Assembly (NCBI RefSeq): GCF_020564625.1 | Contig: NZ_JAJBZT010000007.1 | Span: forward strand, 1 to 64,000 | DNA length: 64,000 nucleotides | Origin: Leeia speluncae | GTDB taxonomy: Bacteria > Pseudomonadota > Gammaproteobacteria > Burkholderiales > Leeiaceae | Reading direction: 5' to 3' | In this document: positions 1-7,509 of the stretch, piece after piece | Numbering within the stretch: the stretch's first letter is position 1 | Layout of the letters: every line of letters begins with the position of its first letter | Notes under the pieces: generated by a model | Databases searched by the model: none | Seen by the model: only the letters and a program-made list of their open reading frames with translations | Told to the model about the DNA's origin: nothing | Program-made: the position numbers and the translations under genes

Positions 1-109
1 TCCGTTTACCGGTACGGGCAGATTGAGATTGGCCGTTAATCAGAAGGCCGTGTTCTTTTTGCAAGAAGGCGGTGACTTCGGGTAAGACCTGCACCATGTT
101 TTCAGACAT
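1..109 (-). CDS. Aldehyde dehydrogenase, N-terminal fragment (FeaB/phenylacetaldehyde dehydrogenase-like)
   Basis: Only the first 36 codons lie in the window; the gene runs off the left edge. The reading begins MSENMVQVLPEV and continues with HGLLINGQ and ARTGKR, which matches the N-terminal INGxx...TGK pattern of NAD-dependent aldehyde dehydrogenases. From memory it is closest to the phenylacetaldehyde dehydrogenase (FeaB) group, whose N-terminus has a similar FLDRQHGLYIDG stretch. A good ribosome binding site (AGGAG, about 8 bases before the ATG) supports the start. It diverges from an AraC-family activator gene, the arrangement seen for regulated amine or alcohol catabolic dehydrogenases. 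The exact substrate cannot be told from this fragment. Confidence 0.75.
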   Translation of the reverse strand, partial: MSENMVQVLPEVTAFLQKEHGLLINGQSQSARTGKR

Positions 110-489
110 GTCCGTGACTCCTATTTTATTTTGATCTAGCAATAAAGCGCCTGTCGAAGCTAGGGGAAATCTGCAGCTAGTTCGTTTGGCTTTTTGACGA
201 ATCAGAATGTAAATGTTTATCCGGAGAGGGCTTATCCAAAATTGGCAAAGCAAAAAATTCTTGAAGATGCGAACAGAATAGTTTGTCGACTAAAGAGTCA
301 TATAGAGAAATGACTATCTAGATGTAGGTATTGCCTAGTGATAATGGTTGGAGTACATTTAATTATTAATAAGTTAATAAAGTGATTTTTAACAGCGAAA
401 TTTGCTGTGATTAATTGCGTCACATTCTTGTAAAAATCGAATAAACATCGCATGATGCACACACGGTTTTGACAGGGAAGGAGAGAGCC
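110..489. promoter_or_regulatory. Divergent promoter region with two inverted repeats
   Basis: This 380-base region separates the aldehyde dehydrogenase start from the AraC-family gene. Two dyads are visible: AGTCAT-8-ATGACT at 296-315 and ACAGCGAAATTTGCTGT at 392-408 (5-base arms around AAATTT). Either could be an operator. I see no convincing gene here; the short minus-strand reading frame at 298-495 overlaps the regulator start and has no protein-like features. Confidence 0.4.
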
Positions 490-1446
490 ATGCAACTAAC
501 CGAATCTAGGCAATTTGATGATGCATTTGTACATGCACGTGCTGTGCCATCTTGGACGCAACATTATGATCAAATCACCGCCGGTAGATTTTTAGGCGCA
601 ATGGAAAGTGTAACAATTGGTGACCTCACCATCATTCGTGAGATGCTGAATCAGCGTGTCGTGCAATATGGTAGTGCGCCAGCAAAAATGCTAAATTTTT
701 GCATTCCTGTCTCATTGCCGGGTAGTTGTTCGCTCCAAGGCGTGCCGGTAACTTTGAGCTCGGTGTTGCTGCTGACCGGAAATGAAGAGTTTACTTTTCA
801 TCTACCGCCGAATGTAGATTACATCCAAATCTCGGTTGGCTATGATGAGTTGGCGGTACTGGCGCCAAGACTAGCTGAGCAATTTTCCAAAACGAGATCA
901 CGCCATCCGGTTTTCCAAATCCCAGATAACCGACTAGAGCCTATTCGTAAAATTGCATTAGAAGCATTTAACGAAGCGGTACACAATCCCGATTTATTGG
1001 CTTTTGCAGGCACGCAAAAAATTATCCGCCACCAGTTTATTTCTATGCTCCTAGATGTGCTGAACGAGGTTACTCCCGGCGCAAGAATGAATATTACTTA
1101 CGCTACACACTGTGACATTGTGAAAAGAAGCCAAGTCATTGTAACGGCAAGCCCAGAAGAACCTGTTTCCGTATTAGACTTGTGTAACAAACTAAAAGTA
1201 AGTCGTCGTACGCTACAAAATAGTTTTCAATTAATCACCAATACAACGCCGGTGGATTACTTACGTTCAATCCGCCTAAATGGGGTACGAAGAATGTTAA
1301 GTAGCGAGTCCCCAACCTGCAATACCGTCCGCGAGGCGGCTGGATTCTGGGGGTTTTATCATCTAGGTCATTTTTCTAGAGACTACAGTAAACTCTTTAA
1401 TGAACTTCCTTCTGAGACGCGTAGTCGGTTTCGTCATGGGCACTGA
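490..1446 (+). CDS. AraC-family transcriptional activator (EutR/FeaR-like architecture)
   Basis: A cytoplasmic DNA-binding regulator of 318 residues. The last ~90 residues carry the two helix-turn-helix units of the AraC family, with the first recognisable around SRRTLQNSFQ and the end of the domain around GFYHLGHFSRDY. The N-terminal ~200 residues are the effector or dimerisation part and resemble those of EutR/FeaR-type activators. I take the ATG at 490 rather than the upstream TTG at 469, because AAGGAG sits six bases before it. The gene diverges from an aldehyde dehydrogenase, so it probably activates that gene in response to an amine- or alcohol-derived inducer; this is inference from position. 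Confidence 0.85.
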   Translation: MQLTESRQFDDAFVHARAVPSWTQHYDQITAGRFLGAMESVTIGDLTIIREMLNQRVVQYGSAPAKMLNFCIPVSLPGSCSLQGVPVTLSSVLLLTGNEEFTFHLPPNVDYIQISVGYDELAVLAPRLAEQFSKTRSRHPVFQIPDNRLEPIRKIALEAFNEAVHNPDLLAFAGTQKIIRHQFISMLLDVLNEVTPGARMNITYATHCDIVKRSQVIVTASPEEPVSVLDLCNKLKVSRRTLQNSFQLITNTTPVDYLRSIRLNGVRRMLSSESPTCNTVREAAGFWGFYHLGHFSRDYSKLFNELPSETRSRFRHGH

Positions 1447-1455
1447 TCGTTGTGG

Positions 1456-1884
1456 CTACTTTGGATATAGAGCAATTAAAACAATCCAGATGATAGCCAT
1501 CAGAGATTGTTTAAACAGAAGTCGATACACGCCATGCTGACGATTGTGCATGGTGCGATGTTCAGTGGCTTGGACGGGCGATGGAGTATTCTTTTTGCTT
1601 AGCCAGCGATCAAAAGAGAATACCCGATGACGCCAAGTTGCTTCGTTGTGTGCACTAGCAAACCAAGTAAAAATGAGAAAGTCAAAACCTGTACGCAGCG
1701 CAAAATACGAATATACGGTAAAGCAACTTACCCAAGCGATTCCCCATTGAATGTTCGTAAATATTGCTAGCCAAGTTTGAAGATGCATTAGGGCTAAGAT
1801 CAATCCCCAGCTAAACCAAACGATAAAAATCCATCTAGCAGTCTGGCGTGCAACACTTTTTTCTTGTTGCCATTCGTCAATCAT
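1456..1884 (-). CDS. Small membrane protein of unknown function, third gene of the ynbCD-like operon
   Basis: The product has 142 residues and about three hydrophobic segments (roughly residues 17-36, 41-62 and 122-140), with a polar, basic stretch between the second and third. I do not recognise a family. It overlaps the ynbD-like gene by eight bases, so the two are almost certainly co-transcribed and translationally coupled. The context of a PAP2/dual-specificity phosphatase and a hydrolase-methyltransferase suggests a part in membrane lipid modification, but no catalytic motif is visible. Confidence 0.7.
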   Translation of the reverse strand: MIDEWQQEKSVARQTARWIFIVWFSWGLILALMHLQTWLAIFTNIQWGIAWVSCFTVYSYFALRTGFDFLIFTWFASAHNEATWRHRVFSFDRWLSKKNTPSPVQATEHRTMHNRQHGVYRLLFKQSLMAIIWIVLIALYPK

Positions 1885-3247
1885 TCTTCACGCTTTCTTT
1901 GAAGCGCGTTAGGGCGACTATGCCACTTGGTGAAATGACAATACACGTCCTTCTTTGCTGGATCAAAGTAATAGCCTCTTCAACAGAGCTAGCCTTACCT
2001 GAATAAATTAACCAAGCAGCTAGCACTAACGCACTCCTAGAAAACCCAAGTGCACAACATACATAAATCTTAGGCGAATTTGGGGCTGCATATAGTTTAT
2101 CTAGTGTTCTCACCGCTAGAGCTAATTGTTCTGTCGTTGGTGCTAACAAATCTAAAAATGCTATCGATATAAAATTACCCGCCCGTTTTTCCACTGAATA
2201 GGGAAAATCGCTTAATTCAGGACAAAGATCAAAACGAATAGCGTGAGAATTCTGGTGACGCCAATTTTGCCAAGCTTTTCTAGATAACCATCTGCCTAAA
2301 TACACATTAGGTACGATTTCATGTGCTACTTCAATCTTCCTCGTCCAGAACGCCGCATTAAACTTCGCTGCAAGTTGATAAGGGAGTAGTAAGTAATAGG
2401 CAGCCACACTCTGACAGCCATCCATTTTTTGATACCAATCCGGTCTTCCCATCGCATAGCAAGCAGAAACCATGAGTAATGAGATGGAAATCCAGAGTAG
2501 TAATATGCCAAACCCTTCCATCCACCCCAGTAAAAGCAAAGAACCTAAGCACAGAATTGCCCCCAGAAAGTAGCCACTTGCTAATTTCCAACTATTTCTT
2601 ACCACGGTTCTCTTTGCATTACTAAAGATCGGTGAATGATGCGCCAATGTTGTTGGCCAGCACCAAAGTGCAAATAAACCCACAAGTACACCAGTTGGTA
2701 TATCTAAAAAGTGATGTTGGTAAGTTGTTAGAACCGAGATCGCGATCAGCACCATCCAGCAAGAAAAAACAGCCCAACTCCATCCACGCAAACGAGTTGC
2801 AAACTGACTCCAAATAATGACGAGTAAACTAATATGTAAAGAGGGTGCTTGGTTGTAAGGTAGATCAAACGCCATTAATTGTGCAAACCAAGCTCCCCAA
2901 GTACCTGTTACCTCTGGTTTTATCCAAAGGCAACGGAGCGGGAAAACAATAAAACAAACGACAGAAATGATTTGCGAAGTAAGTAACCTTAGTGCATAAC
3001 GATCGACACTTTGTTTTTCTTTACAGGTTAAAAAAGCCAAGCCGTATAGCAGGTCAATGGACCAATAAGGAAGAATCATCCATGGTATAAATGGGATGTT
3101 ACTTTCCCAAGAAAATTGAATGGAAGGAACCGTAGGCAAATTGGCCGCATAGTGGTTTGCCCAACCATAAGACCAAAAAAAGAATGGTGCGAGTATGGCT
3201 AACCAAACAATACTCCGAATAATCGGATGCTTTAGAACAGCGTGCAT
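1877..3247 (-). CDS. ynbD: YnbD-like fusion: PAP2-type membrane phosphatase plus dual-specificity phosphatase domain
   Basis: A 456-residue protein with two phosphatase modules. The N-terminal half is polytopic and carries PAP2/inositol-phosphorylceramide-synthase-like motifs: APSLH at 134-138 and HHFLDIPTG at 178-186, giving the catalytic His and Asp. The C-terminal domain contains the Cys-X5-Arg loop of tyrosine/dual-specificity phosphatases, CALGFSRS with Cys398 and Arg404. This combination is that of Escherichia coli YnbD. It lies three bases downstream of a YnbC-like gene. Family knowledge suggests action on phospholipid head groups or lipid phosphates at the inner membrane; the true substrate is unknown. 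The ynbA and ynbB partners are not in the window. Confidence 0.8.
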   Translation of the reverse strand: MHAVLKHPIIRSIVWLAILAPFFFWSYGWANHYAANLPTVPSIQFSWESNIPFIPWMILPYWSIDLLYGLAFLTCKEKQSVDRYALRLLTSQIISVVCFIVFPLRCLWIKPEVTGTWGAWFAQLMAFDLPYNQAPSLHISLLVIIWSQFATRLRGWSWAVFSCWMVLIAISVLTTYQHHFLDIPTGVLVGLFALWCWPTTLAHHSPIFSNAKRTVVRNSWKLASGYFLGAILCLGSLLLLGWMEGFGILLLWISISLLMVSACYAMGRPDWYQKMDGCQSVAAYYLLLPYQLAAKFNAAFWTRKIEVAHEIVPNVYLGRWLSRKAWQNWRHQNSHAIRFDLCPELSDFPYSVEKRAGNFISIAFLDLLAPTTEQLALAVRTLDKLYAAPNSPKIYVCCALGFSRSALVLAAWLIYSGKASSVEEAITLIQQRRTCIVISPSGIVALTRFKESVKND

Positions 3248-3250
3248 GCA

Positions 3251-5026
3251 TTAATCCATGCTGCGTTGTGCCAAGCACACGGTAAATATACCCCATTCAT
3301 CAATGCGTTCTTCTAGCTTGACAAAGCCTGCTTCACGTACCAAATCATCCATCTCTGCTTGAGTCCGTCTTCTCATTACCCAATCTTTCCCTTCTCGATG
3401 GCTAGTCAATGTTCTGGCGATCAACTCTAGTTGAGGGTGCCATGGCTGGTTGGTATAGACTAAATAACCACCTGCAGGAATGGCACTTGCCATTCCTCTC
3501 AAGGATTGTCGAATCAGTGTGTTTTCAGGAAATAGCTCATAGAGTCCTGACACGATACCAATGCTAGGTTTTGGGGTTGTATTGGCAATGCTTTTTTCAT
3601 CAAACGCATTTGCCTGCAGAAAACTGGTATTGCTAGATAATTGTCTTGCTTCGATCAGTGCTTTTCCATCACGAACATTGATATCGCTATAGTCGCGTAA
3701 TGTTATTTTTTCAAAAATGCGACCTTGCTGCTGTAGCGTTTTTACAGCATCCAACACATAGCGGCCGTGTCCAGCTGCAATATCGATAAGGCGAAGTGGC
3801 ATACCTGCCGATTCACAGTGTTTGGTAGCAATTTGAAGTAATTCTTCAATATGAACTTTACGCTGACGGATACCTTTCCAGCCGATTGCATTTAAGTAGT
3901 GGCGATCAATTAAGCGTCCAATCAGGCTACGTCCATTGGCTTGATTACGATACACATAGTCGAGCGTACTGCCCGAATCAAATCCTGTTTTCCTGCCCAG
4001 TTGTAACCCAACTGATAATAGCGAGCCCAGTTTTATGTTTAACCTTCCCAAAGCCCAGTACAAGCCAGAAGGGCTCCAGCTAGATAACGGGGTACTGATT
4101 TTTTTCGACTCTTCAACACTGTGGCCTAATTGGTCGATCTGTTGAAAATTAGGATGTTCAAATGGAGTGCTGAAACAATCCAATATAAATTTCCTCATTG
4201 GATCAATCGCCAGATGCCGATCTTTTTCTCCTAGGGTATCGTGATAAAAACCAGATAATCGGACTAACGATTTCTTTGTACTGCTAAGCCGAATAAAAAA
4301 TTCGATCTGCGGTTGTTGATGTACAACCCAATCCGACTCAGAAGTTAATAGAATGGTGGGGGTTACGATTGCATGCGCATCTGCAACAATACGATCAGCC
4401 GCTTCATATAGACCTAACAATACTGTCACTGAAATTGGACGACTAATTAAGGGGTCTGAGTCGTAGCTTTGCTGTCGGCTGATATCATGAGTTAAAAACT
4501 TAGATTTTACATAGCTATTAACAAAAAAATTCCCGCGTATTTTCTTTAATAAGCCAAGTCCTTGCCTTGCGAAAGGAACATATAGCTTTACCTTGAATGC
4601 TGGTGAGGCAAGCGCCATTCCTCGAATACGTGGAGCGTAATCATGCACCCATGTACTAATCAATACCGCCCCTACGCTTTGGGCTATGATAAATAGGGAC
4701 TCTTCATTCCATCCATATTCATCGGAAAGGTGCCTGATAAATGTTTGAACATCCCGCACAGAAGTTGCAAAACTAGGGGAATCTCCCCTGGCTCCTGGCG
4801 ATTGTCCATGTCCTCGGGCATCCCAGGCAAAAACATCAAAATCGGTTAACCCTAATTCAGAAGCAAGATGAGCCATTCTTCCTGAATGTTCATGGCCACG
4901 ATGAAATAAAACGATTGCACCACGACGCTGTTCTTTAGGTAGCTCTGAAGGCCAATATCGATAAAATAACTTCACATTATCATGGGTAGAGAAGTGACAA
5001 TGTTGTTCTGTAAGTGTTTGATGCAT
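3251..5026 (-). CDS. ynbC: YnbC-like fusion: alpha/beta hydrolase plus class I SAM-dependent methyltransferase
   Basis: The 591-residue product joins two enzymes. Residues ~10-285 are a serine hydrolase of the monoacylglycerol-lipase type: oxyanion region FHRGHEHSGR, AWDARGHGQSPG, nucleophile Ser117 in AQSVG (Ala where the classical GxSxG has Gly), and a likely acid/His pair in SESDWVV and GFYHD. Residues ~380-590 are a Rossmann methyltransferase with SAM motif IDIAAGHGR at 414-422. Length and order match E. coli YnbC. It is the first gene of a three-gene minus-strand operon. No strong ribosome binding site is seen before the ATG at 5026. A role in lipid remodelling is inferred from ynbD. Confidence 0.8.
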   Translation of the reverse strand: MHQTLTEQHCHFSTHDNVKLFYRYWPSELPKEQRRGAIVLFHRGHEHSGRMAHLASELGLTDFDVFAWDARGHGQSPGARGDSPSFATSVRDVQTFIRHLSDEYGWNEESLFIIAQSVGAVLISTWVHDYAPRIRGMALASPAFKVKLYVPFARQGLGLLKKIRGNFFVNSYVKSKFLTHDISRQQSYDSDPLISRPISVTVLLGLYEAADRIVADAHAIVTPTILLTSESDWVVHQQPQIEFFIRLSSTKKSLVRLSGFYHDTLGEKDRHLAIDPMRKFILDCFSTPFEHPNFQQIDQLGHSVEESKKISTPLSSWSPSGLYWALGRLNIKLGSLLSVGLQLGRKTGFDSGSTLDYVYRNQANGRSLIGRLIDRHYLNAIGWKGIRQRKVHIEELLQIATKHCESAGMPLRLIDIAAGHGRYVLDAVKTLQQQGRIFEKITLRDYSDINVRDGKALIEARQLSSNTSFLQANAFDEKSIANTTPKPSIGIVSGLYELFPENTLIRQSLRGMASAIPAGGYLVYTNQPWHPQLELIARTLTSHREGKDWVMRRRTQAEMDDLVREAGFVKLEERIDEWGIFTVCLAQRSMD

Positions 5027-5099
5027 GCTGTTCGTCCGAATTGGGGAGGTTCACTAGCAAGTGTTACGTGTGAAGATTGGAATGTTTTGCTAGTCAGTT

Positions 5100-5163
5100 A
5101 TGACATTGTTTTTGATTTTACTTGCAAATGTCATTTGTGAGAAGTTGCAAATAGCATGACATT
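5100..5163. promoter_or_regulatory. Repeated ATGACATT/AATGTCAT octamers upstream of the ynbC-like operon
   Basis: ATGACATT occurs at 5100-5107 and 5156-5163, and its complement AATGTCAT at 5127-5134; a partial copy (AATGTC) lies near 5169. They sit 74-137 bases upstream of the ynbC start. Three exact octamers in 64 bases look like binding sites for a regulator, which is not identifiable here. Confidence 0.35.
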
Positions 5164-5241
5164 CCATCAATGTCTAATTCGGAGAAATAGGGGAGAATAT
5201 GCGAAAAGTAAGCAAACAGGATGAATGGGTGAAAATCCAAC

Positions 5242-5273
5242 AAAAAAGCCAGTAACAAAATGTTAGCTGGCTT
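5242..5273 (-). terminator. Rho-independent terminator for the minus-strand gene at 5306
   Basis: On the minus strand the sequence reads AGCCAGC-TAACA-TTT-TGTTA-CTGGCT followed by TTTTTTG. The hairpin has a single bulged base and a clear U-tract, placed 33 bases after the stop of the 110-residue gene. Confidence 0.75.
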
Positions 5274-5305
5274 AGTTGGCAACTCTGCGTGCTAGATTAG
5301 CTTGT

Positions 5306-5638
5306 TTAACGAATCGACATCGCTTCACGATAGTGGGATTCATCAAATTCTAACAAACTATTATTATCAGCATCGATGCCGGTGAAATCTACCGTTACAC
5401 GTACATAGCGTCCTAGACGACGCCAAATAGCAGATGAAATTCGTTTACCGAACAAACGCTCTGTTTCTAGTACCGACATCTCCATTTCTGCAGACGCAGT
5501 CAGGATGAACGCTCCCTGCCACGGTTTGCGGCTGAGCTGTTCAGGGCGGCGCCAGTACTGATTAATGGCATCGAGTGCACGATGACATTCTAGTTCGCTC
5601 AGTGGCGCAAGCGTAATCGTAATACGATAGGTTTTCAT
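5306..5638 (-). CDS. Hypothetical protein, 110 residues
   Basis: A soluble protein with no signal peptide or membrane segment; I do not recognise a family. It starts MKTYRITITLAP and has an even mix of charged residues, with several Trp and Arg. Its own terminator lies just downstream. It diverges from the PQQ-type dehydrogenase gene, with 102 bases between the two starts. It is accepted as real because of length, codon use similar to its neighbours and the terminator. Confidence 0.6.
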   Translation of the reverse strand: MKTYRITITLAPLSELECHRALDAINQYWRRPEQLSRKPWQGAFILTASAEMEMSVLETERLFGKRISSAIWRRLGRYVRVTVDFTGIDADNNSLLEFDESHYREAMSIR

Positions 5639-5740
5639 AATTTCAGTCTAGCATGTGTAATTATTGATACACTGTATTCTTTCATGCCATAGTAATAATG
5701 TAACATTTTTGCAACGATCAACCCAAAAGGTTTTCTCCTT

Positions 5741-6958
5741 ATGATCAAGAAACTGATCCGTACGACTAGTTTGACCACGATTTTTATGGCAAGTGCCCAT
5801 GTAATGGCTGCAGGGTATCCCACTTCAGGCACATGTGACGGTTTTCCTAAAATTAATGTCACTACGCCGGCAGGATTTTGTGTTGGCTTAGTCGCAGAAG
5901 GCTTCACCTTTCCCCGAGGCATCTTACCGCTAGCCAATGGAGAGGCTTTATTAGTAGATATGGGTGGTTGGCAAAATAACAAAGGAAGTATCTGGAAACT
6001 AAAGTTTTCTGGCGGTAAAACAGAAAAAACCAAATTGCTCGATAAAATTGATCGTCCCCACGGGGTGATTCAAGGGCCAGATGGAATGGCTTATGTAGGC
6101 TATGTTGGTGGTGTGTTTCGCTTTAACCCATTAGACAGTGCGCCTAAAAAAGAAGACTTAATCGGTGGCTCATCTGCTTTACCTGCACTTCCATCTACCG
6201 GACGTCACCCGTTGGTTAGCTTGCTGTTTAATAAAGAAGGTGACTTACTGGTTAACACCGGTAGCGAAAGTGATAATTGTGATAGCGCAGCTGGCCAAGC
6301 TATTTGTAAAGAAGCGGAAGGCAAAGAGGCGAGAGGCGTAGTTAGAAAATATAAGTTTGATAAACCTGGTGGCAAATTAGTCGAGTGGTCTGTTTTTGCG
6401 AGTGGTTTACGCAACTCTGTTGCACTTGCATTACATGCAAAATCTGGTCAGGTTTGGCAAGGTGAAAATAGCCGAGATGCCATTGGTCGAAAACTCAATC
6501 TACCGAACGATAACGACCTACCACATGATGAAATTAATCAATTAGTTGCAGGTACAAATTACGGTTGGCCATATTGCTATGATAATCAACTAGCTAGTCC
6601 AGAATTCCCTAAATATGACTGCAAAAAAACAACCGCTCCAGCCAAGTTACTACCAGGGCATGCAGCGCCTTTAGGCATGATTTTTTATACAGGTAAACAA
6701 TTCCCTGCCGAATATGCCGGTAATTTAATTGTCGGTTTCCATGGTTACCGTGACAACGGGCATCGGTTAGTTAGCTTTAAAACCAACGACCAAGGGGCAC
6801 CACAAGGTAACTTTAAAGTGCTGATTGATGGATGGGGTGCCAAAGGGGCGCAACCAATGGGCGCTCCAGTGGATGTGAGAATGGCGAGTGATGGAAGTTT
6901 GCTAATGACAGAAGATCGTAATGCAGACGTGTTGCGTATGGTGTATGTCGGAAAATAA
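5741..6958 (+). CDS. Periplasmic PQQ-dependent sugar (sorbosone-type) dehydrogenase
   Basis: 405 residues with a cleavable signal peptide (hydrophobic TTIFMASAHVMA, cleavage near residue 23). The mature protein has the six-bladed beta-propeller pattern of the soluble glucose/sorbosone dehydrogenase family: FPRGILPLANGEALLVD, DRPHGVIQGPDG, GLRNSVALALH, and DEINQLVAGTNYGWPYCYD near the active-site face, then RNADVLRMVY at the end. Such enzymes oxidise aldoses or related sugars in the periplasm using PQQ. The substrate is not determined by sequence. It is monocistronic, followed by a strong hairpin. The Shine-Dalgarno sequence is weak. Confidence 0.8.
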   Translation: MIKKLIRTTSLTTIFMASAHVMAAGYPTSGTCDGFPKINVTTPAGFCVGLVAEGFTFPRGILPLANGEALLVDMGGWQNNKGSIWKLKFSGGKTEKTKLLDKIDRPHGVIQGPDGMAYVGYVGGVFRFNPLDSAPKKEDLIGGSSALPALPSTGRHPLVSLLFNKEGDLLVNTGSESDNCDSAAGQAICKEAEGKEARGVVRKYKFDKPGGKLVEWSVFASGLRNSVALALHAKSGQVWQGENSRDAIGRKLNLPNDNDLPHDEINQLVAGTNYGWPYCYDNQLASPEFPKYDCKKTTAPAKLLPGHAAPLGMIFYTGKQFPAEYAGNLIVGFHGYRDNGHRLVSFKTNDQGAPQGNFKVLIDGWGAKGAQPMGAPVDVRMASDGSLLMTEDRNADVLRMVYVGK

Positions 6959-6972
6959 GCTTACTTTGAAAT

Positions 6973-7010
6973 GAAACAGGGCACTTCAACCGCATGAAGT
7001 GCCCTGTTTC
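6973..7010. terminator. Strong hairpin between convergent genes
   Basis: GAAACAGGGCACTTCA and TGAAGTGCCCTGTTTC form a perfect 16-base stem with a six-base loop. It lies between the convergent dehydrogenase and zinc-ribbon genes, so it can stop transcription from either side, although the U-tract is short. Confidence 0.7.
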
Positions 7011-7039
7011 TATAAAAAGCATGCTTCGTATGTGGATAA

Positions 7040-7240
7040 TTACTTCATCTTATTCCATACGGTAATAGCATCTTTTTTATTCGCTTCTGGGCGGCTAATT
7101 GCCGTGCAATTACCATCCTTCCCATATTTTGCGCACTGAACCCACACACGGTTAGAACCCGCTTTACGGATAGCCCCTGGCTGACCACATTTAGGGCAAG
7201 GTTTAATGGCAGGTGTGCTTGTGCTGCTAGTTTCTGTCAT
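7040..7240 (-). CDS. Small zinc-ribbon protein, Lar-like
   Basis: 66 residues with one CPKCG motif (from residue 15) and a following VQCAKYGKDGNC, so three or four cysteines could bind zinc. The ending ...AITVWNKM resembles the DAI.aWN.R tail of the Lar restriction-alleviation family (CPFCGG...AI..WN). Lar proteins of phages and prophages modulate type I restriction, but many chromosomal relatives have no known role, and no restriction genes are nearby. It ends against a shared terminator hairpin. Confidence 0.65.
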   Translation of the reverse strand: MTETSSTSTPAIKPCPKCGQPGAIRKAGSNRVWVQCAKYGKDGNCTAISRPEANKKDAITVWNKMK

Positions 7241-7478
7241 CTTTGGCGATCAATATAAATTGTATGAATAGTATCGATTATATCGTTTGGTAAAAGAAAA
7301 AACGATTTTTCATGTGCGTCAATTTGCATTGTTGATTGTGGTTGGCGGTTGAAATACCATCGTAGCCCAACTAAAAATTGATGTTTTCATGAAAATTTCA
7401 CCTAACAATACCTGACAAAAAAGAATTTACCGATGCGATTTTGCTGAATGTCCGTTAGAATGTGACCTCATTATTCTG

Positions 7479-7509
7479 AAAGGGGCTGAGCTTAACTGCT
7501 CACAATATG
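7479..7509 (+). promoter_or_regulatory. Unusual ribosome binding site: SD separated from ATG by a small hairpin
   Basis: AAAGGGG at 7479-7485 is 21 bases from the ATG at 7507, too far for normal use. TGAGC-TTAACT-GCTCA at 7487-7502 lies between them and, if folded, brings the effective spacing to about five bases. Confidence 0.4.

Noticed and set aside
298..495. 65-residue minus-strand frame in the first intergenic region
   Set aside because: No ribosome binding site, AT-driven composition, and overlap with the AraC-family start and its ribosome binding site.
5635..6033. 132-residue minus-strand reading frame over the start of the PQQ-type dehydrogenase
   Set aside because: It lies antisense to a clear signal peptide and propeller domain and has no protein-family features.
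7040..7240. Anti-restriction role for the Lar-like zinc ribbon, as a sign of a prophage
   Set aside because: No phage or restriction genes are near, and single-ribbon proteins of this kind are common in chromosomes.
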